A stretch of DNA of 64,000 nucleotides. Source: Corynebacterium sp. Marseille-P3884. GTDB lineage: Bacteria > Actinomycetota > Actinomycetes > Mycobacteriales > Mycobacteriaceae. The stretch lies in NCBI RefSeq assembly GCF_017942225.1, contig NZ_JAGKSD010000002.1, positions 154,627-218,626 on the forward strand, given 5' to 3'. The notes beneath the pieces were generated by a model. The model saw only the letters and a program-made list of their open reading frames with translations, did not search any database and was not told the DNA's origin. Numbering within the stretch: the first letter of the stretch is position 1; every line of letters begins with the position of its first letter. Positions 60,379 to 64,000 of the stretch are shown here, piece after piece. The position numbers and the translations under genes are program-made.

Positions 60379-61524
60379 TCACAGCTTTGCGACGTCCCGC
60401 GCCTTCCCGATCACCTCCGGCAGCCTGTCGAGGAGAAACTGCACATCCTCTTCCGTCGTCGTCCTCCCGAGCGTGAACCGGAGAGCTCCGTCTGCGTGAT
60501 CGTCCGGCAGCCCCATCGCTTCGAGAACGTGGCTGCGCTGGTTGACCCCGTTATTGCACGCCGAGCCCGTCGACGCCTCGATGCCCTGGCTGTCGAGCAG
60601 CATGATCATCGCGTCGCCATTCGCTCCCGGGAAGATCAGGTGCGCGTGCCCCGGAAGCACCTGCACGCCCTCGCGTCCGAGCACCGTCGCGCGCGCGTCC
60701 GGGATCGTGGCGATCGCGGCATGCAGGAGTTCGTCGCGAAGCGTCGCCAGCCGTGCTGCCTCCGCGTCCATTTCCCCGGCGGCTTCTTTCAGCGCGGCTG
60801 CCGTCGCGGCAGCTGTCGCTACGTCGACCGTCCCCGGTCGGATCCCGCGCTGCTGTCCCCCGCCCGTCAGTACAGGTGACGGCGCCGGCGAGCGCTTCGC
60901 CAGCAGGATTCCCGCCCCGCGCGGACCACCGAATTTATGGGCGCTGGCCGCGAGCGTCGTCGCGCCAAGCGCGTGAAAATTCACCGGCAGGTGCCCGACG
61001 ACCTGGACCGCGTCCACGTGGACAGGCGTGCCCGCGGCATTGGCCCGCGCGATGATCTCTTCGACCGGTTGGATGGCGCCCGTCTCGTTATTGGCCCACA
61101 TGCACGTCGCGACAGCTGCCGGATCGTCGAGCACGTCCGTGACCTCGACGACCCCGTCCTCGCTGGCGGGCAGCATCTGCACATCCGCGCCGTGCTTCTC
61201 CAGGTCCGCGACGGTCTCGCGGACGGCGGGGTGCTCGATCGGTGTCGAGATAACACGAGCGCCCGGCTCACCCGCAAGACCCCGGAGCGCCACATTGTCC
61301 GCCTCTGTGCCGGAGGCCGTGAAGATCACCTCGACGGGATCAGCCCCGAGAATCTCCGCGACGGTCTCGCGCGCCTGAGCTAGCACTGCGTTGGCAGCGC
61401 GCCCAGACGCGTATTGCCCGCCGGGGTTGAGCAAATGCGCATGCTCGGCCCACGTGTCGACGGCGACCTGCCGCATCGGGGTGGTCGCCGCGTGGTCGAA
61501 ATAGCGGGGCGCGCTTACCGTCAC
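60379..61524 (-). CDS. Cysteine desulfurase (NifS/IscS family)
   Basis: 381 residues. FDHAATTPM, IFTASGTEADNVAL, PIEHPAV, the PLP Lys in SAHKFGGPRGAG and the mobile catalytic Cys in GSACNNGVNQRSHVLEAMG. Supplies sulfur to iron-sulfur clusters or to MnmA, whose gene is 6 kb away. The ATG overlaps the etfA stop by 4 bases, so it is in an etfB-etfA-nifS operon. Confidence 0.93.
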   Translation of the reverse strand: MTVSAPRYFDHAATTPMRQVAVDTWAEHAHLLNPGGQYASGRAANAVLAQARETVAEILGADPVEVIFTASGTEADNVALRGLAGEPGARVISTPIEHPAVRETVADLEKHGADVQMLPASEDGVVEVTDVLDDPAAVATCMWANNETGAIQPVEEIIARANAAGTPVHVDAVQVVGHLPVNFHALGATTLAASAHKFGGPRGAGILLAKRSPAPSPVLTGGGQQRGIRPGTVDVATAAATAAALKEAAGEMDAEAARLATLRDELLHAAIATIPDARATVLGREGVQVLPGHAHLIFPGANGDAMIMLLDSQGIEASTGSACNNGVNQRSHVLEAMGLPDDHADGALRFTLGRTTTEEDVQFLLDRLPEVIGKARDVAKL

Positions 61525-62468
61525 CGGTTCTTAAGGGCCTTGATCAGCTCGGGCACGAATTCTTCAATGTCGGCGACAACACCGATGTCGGCGATGGAGA
61601 AGATCGGCTCGTCGCGGTCCTGGTTGACAGCGACGATGGTGCCAGAAGTCTGCATGCCCGAGGTGTGCTGGATCGCGCCGGAGATGCCGAGCGCGATGTA
61701 CAAGTCCGGAGACACAGTCGCGCCGGTCTGGCCGACCTGGGTCTCAGGTGAGGCCCACCCCAGGTCGACGATGTCGCGGGTGGAGCCGGTGGCGGCGTCC
61801 AGGACGTCGGCAAGCGCTTCGACGTACTCCTTGTAGCCGTCTTCCGAACCGACACCGCGGCCGCCGGACACGACGGTGGCCGCCTGAGTCAGCTCGGGAC
61901 GGTCAGCGCGCACCTTCGGCGTGAACGAAGAAACGCGCACGTCGCGCTCGGTCGCGGCCGGCAGAGGCATCGGCGCGAGCTCGCCGGCAGCTTCCTGCGG
62001 CTCGGCCTTCACGGAGCCGGGGCGCAGGGTGTAGATCGGGCACTCGCCGCCCGCGATCGCGGTGGTGGTGTAACTGCCGCCGAAGATCTCGTGGTGGGCG
62101 GCGCGGTTGTCCTCGATGCCGACGACATTCGTCAGCACGCCGGAGCCGAGGCGCGCGGCAAGGCGGCCGGCGATCTCATTGCCGGTCACGGTCGCGGCGA
62201 TGACGATCGGAGCCGGGTTCGCGGCGCCGAGCGCCTGCAGGGCGTCGACCTCGGGAAGGATGAGACGCTCGCTGTAGTCCTCGGCGGACGCGTCGATCAC
62301 CTGAGCGACACCCAACGCCGCCAGCGACGGTGCGAGCGCTTCCGCATCGCCAGGCGCACCGACGACCACCGCCGAGACCACCCCCAGCCCCCGCGCCGCA
62401 GTGATCAGCTCACCGGTGATCGGGCTCAGCTCAGAGCCGGTGTGTTCTGCCAGTACATAAACGTGCAT
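61521..62468 (-). CDS. etfA: Electron transfer flavoprotein alpha subunit
   Basis: 315 residues. N-terminal domain with VYVLAEHTGSELSPIT; C-terminal FAD domain with VVSGGRGVGSEDGYKEYVEALAD, DLGWASPETQVGQTGATVSPDLYIALGISGAIQHTSGM and VAVNQDRDEPIFSIADIGVVADIEEFVPEL. Passes electrons from acyl-CoA-type dehydrogenases. 14 bases after etfB. Confidence 0.96.
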   Translation of the reverse strand: MHVYVLAEHTGSELSPITGELITAARGLGVVSAVVVGAPGDAEALAPSLAALGVAQVIDASAEDYSERLILPEVDALQALGAANPAPIVIAATVTGNEIAGRLAARLGSGVLTNVVGIEDNRAAHHEIFGGSYTTTAIAGGECPIYTLRPGSVKAEPQEAAGELAPMPLPAATERDVRVSSFTPKVRADRPELTQAATVVSGGRGVGSEDGYKEYVEALADVLDAATGSTRDIVDLGWASPETQVGQTGATVSPDLYIALGISGAIQHTSGMQTSGTIVAVNQDRDEPIFSIADIGVVADIEEFVPELIKALKNR

Positions 62469-62482
62469 GTCGGATCGGCTCC

Positions 62483-63274
62483 TTAGTTATTGAGAAGGTT
62501 GCGGGCGGACAGCTGCTCGACGACCTGCGCTGCGATGTCGTCAGCCGGGCCTTCCAGCAGCTCGCCGGCGGTGCGCGGCGGCACCTCGGTCGCGTGGGTC
62601 ACATTCGTCGCGGAATTGCCCAGGCCGACCTGGCCGGCATCGACGCCGATATCAGCGATGGTCAAACGCGTGATCTCGTGCTTCTTGGCGGCCTTCATGC
62701 CCTTGAAATTCGGGAAGCGCGGCTTATCGGACTGCTCGGTCACAGCGACAACGGCAGGCAAGGGCGCCGCGAGCTCCCACGTGCCGCGCTCGTCTTCGCG
62801 CGTGGCCAGGATCTCGCCGCCCTCGATGCGCAGGTTGTGCGCCTGCGTCACAGCCGGAACCTGGCGGTACTCCGCCAACAGCCCGGCGACCGCGCCAGTT
62901 CCGCCGTCGGAGGACTGGTTGCCGGCCACCACCAGCGCAAGATCGTCGATGGTGTTCAAGACATTGTGAAGGGCCCACGCGGTGGAGATGGCGTCGGAGC
63001 CGGCGAGGGTGTCGTCGATAAGCGAAATCGCATCGTCCGCACCCATCGCAAGGGCCTTGCGCAGCGCTTCCTCGCACCCCTCGGGCCCCATCGTGACGGC
63101 CACGACGCGGTAGTCGCCCGCATCGCGCAGGCGCAGCGCCGCCTCAACGGCGTACTCGTTGATCTCATCGATGACGTTGTCGGCGTTCGCGCGGTCAAGC
63201 GTGTTATCCGCCTCGAGCGACTTCGTCGACCACGTGTCCGGCACGTTCTTCACCAGCACAGCAATGGTGGGCAT
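62483..63274 (-). CDS. etfB: Electron transfer flavoprotein beta subunit
   Basis: 263 residues. VLVKNVPDTWSTK, INEYAVEAALRL, VAVTMGPEGCEEALRKALAMGADDAI, and the AMP-binding LVVAGNQSSDGGTGAVAGLLAE. Forms the ETF heterodimer with EtfA. Confidence 0.96.
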   Translation of the reverse strand: MPTIAVLVKNVPDTWSTKSLEADNTLDRANADNVIDEINEYAVEAALRLRDAGDYRVVAVTMGPEGCEEALRKALAMGADDAISLIDDTLAGSDAISTAWALHNVLNTIDDLALVVAGNQSSDGGTGAVAGLLAEYRQVPAVTQAHNLRIEGGEILATREDERGTWELAAPLPAVVAVTEQSDKPRFPNFKGMKAAKKHEITRLTIADIGVDAGQVGLGNSATNVTHATEVPPRTAGELLEGPADDIAAQVVEQLSARNLLNN

Positions 63275-63314
63275 GAATTTTCACCTTCCATCTGTCAGTT
63301 TCGCTCACACGAGC

Positions 63315-64000
63315 CTAGCGCACGCGAGCGCCGCAAATGAACGCTGTCGCGTGGTCGCCGATGCGCGCGATCGCCACCGCCATCGGCCGGTCGCCTTTGA
63401 GTTTCAGCTTGGCGCGAAGCTGGTCAGGATCGACGTCCACACCGCGCACGAGGATCTCCAGCGAGCCCGCGCCGTGCGCTTGTAGCGCGGGCCGCAGCTT
63501 CTTCAACGGCACCGCCTCGATGAATGGAAATCCGGAATACCCGTCCGGCACCCGCTCGCCGGTGAGGAACGCGATGTGCGGGTCCAGCATCGCGAGCTCG
63601 TGCCGCGCGGCCCACTGCTGGACGAGCCCCGCGCGGATCACCGCACCATCCGGCTCAACGATGAAGCTTTTCGGCTTATCGACGTCCACCCCTTCCCCAC
63701 AGTCCTCCACCCTCTCCGTGAAGCTCTCCCGGATGACCACTGCTTCGCGCGTGTGCCCTGGATCAGCGAGTTCCGGTGTGTACAGGCATGCCTCTTTGAC
63801 TCCCCCGTTCACGCTGACCACGCTGACAAGGCCGTGCCAGTCCGAGTAGTCGATCCCCGGGGCGCACTTGATGGCCATGGCCGCACCGGGGTACGCCGCG
63901 ATGAGGTCTGGTAGCGGCGGGATGAGCTTCGCCGGGTCGGTGATGCGCCGCCCGTCCGCCCGGCGCGCAGGGTCGGCCACGATGACACGCCCCGGCCGCG
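63315..64000 (-). CDS. THUMP-like-domain class I methyltransferase, 5' end cut by window edge
   Basis: About 228 C-terminal residues are visible. They begin in the methyltransferase core with GRVIVADPARRADGRR (the DPAR catalytic segment) and continue through AAMAIKCAPGIDY to the THUMP-like C-terminal region (EPDGAVIRAGLVQQWAARH…LDPHIAFLTG…LKLKGDRPMAVAIARIG). Actinobacterial members are uncharacterised SAM-dependent methyltransferases, possibly acting on RNA. The frame is open through base 64000. Confidence 0.8.
   Translation of the reverse strand, partial: RPGRVIVADPARRADGRRITDPAKLIPPLPDLIAAYPGAAMAIKCAPGIDYSDWHGLVSVVSVNGGVKEACLYTPELADPGHTREAVVIRESFTERVEDCGEGVDVDKPKSFIVEPDGAVIRAGLVQQWAARHELAMLDPHIAFLTGERVPDGYSGFPFIEAVPLKKLRPALQAHGAGSLEILVRGVDVDPDQLRAKLKLKGDRPMAVAIARIGDHATAFICGARVR

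Overview
The window looks like a chromosome segment of a Corynebacterium species. The evidence is gene content and order: ilvD, a PH-domain gene, an MscCG-type channel, ilvB-ilvN-ilvC, serA, leuB, an Odx-type oxaloacetate decarboxylase, gltX with tRNA-Gln and tRNA-Glu, and the gatC/gatA/pfkA/gatB and ligA/mnmA/etfBA/nifS blocks all match the arrangement I know from C. glutamicum and relatives. The DNA is GC-rich, third codon positions are mostly G or C, several genes start with GTG or TTG, and several seem to be leaderless (a TANANT box ending 6-11 bases before the start codon). No phage genes, intact insertion sequences, rRNA genes or CRISPR arrays were seen.

Layout. 1-3.1 kb is an accessory-looking end: a truncated FAD/NAD(P)-binding protein, an SbnA-like PLP enzyme, a divergent two-domain protein (DUF6301-like plus carboxymuconolactone decarboxylase-like), a gene remnant and tRNA-Glu. 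3.1-7.0 kb is a ferric-type ABC importer operon. 7.0-9.5 kb holds a LURP-one-like gene, a second identical tRNA-Glu, tRNA-Gln and gltX. 9.7-19.7 kb holds isochorismate synthase, odx, leuB, serA, two related lipoproteins, a DUF262/GmrSD-like putative defence nuclease and a zinc-type CDF exporter. 19.9-28.5 kb is the branched-chain amino acid block (ilvC, ilvN, ilvB with a leader-peptide attenuator, ilvD) with the mechanosensitive channel and a repeat-rich membrane protein. 28.5-43.4 kb holds a GT87 enzyme, DoxX, aldo/keto reductase, YkvI, GatB, a secreted protein coupled to a PrsW-like protease, GNAT, epimerase, PfkA, MFS, GatA, GatC and a P450.

43.5-49.1 kb is the most unusual part. The ACT-domain gene and ligA, which I expect to be convergent neighbours, are separated by about 2.9 kb. 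This insert holds a DUF4333-type lipoprotein, a decayed second copy of the ligA 3' end fused at a 6-base microhomology to a decayed second copy of the ACT-gene 3' end, and a tightly overlapping operon of HTH regulator, serine hydrolase and 79-residue membrane protein. Differences between the ligA fragment and intact ligA are almost all synonymous, so the fragment probably came from a functional ligA of a relative.

49.1-64 kb holds a TipA-like MerR regulator, a DEDD exonuclease, small membrane or PH-like proteins, a MetE-like protein, mnmA, a NarL-type two-component system with a three-gene ABC transporter (antibiotic-sensing layout), a spermidine-synthase-like protein, a GH25 lysozyme, cysteine desulfurase, EtfA/EtfB and a truncated THUMP-like methyltransferase.

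Functionally the core is amino-acid biosynthesis (Ile/Val/Leu/Ser), tRNA charging and modification (GltX, GatCAB, tRNA-Gln/Glu, MnmA with a cysteine desulfurase nearby) and DNA repair. GatCAB is present with GltX and a tRNA-Gln, which fits the indirect route to Gln-tRNA(Gln); no glutaminyl-tRNA synthetase is seen here.
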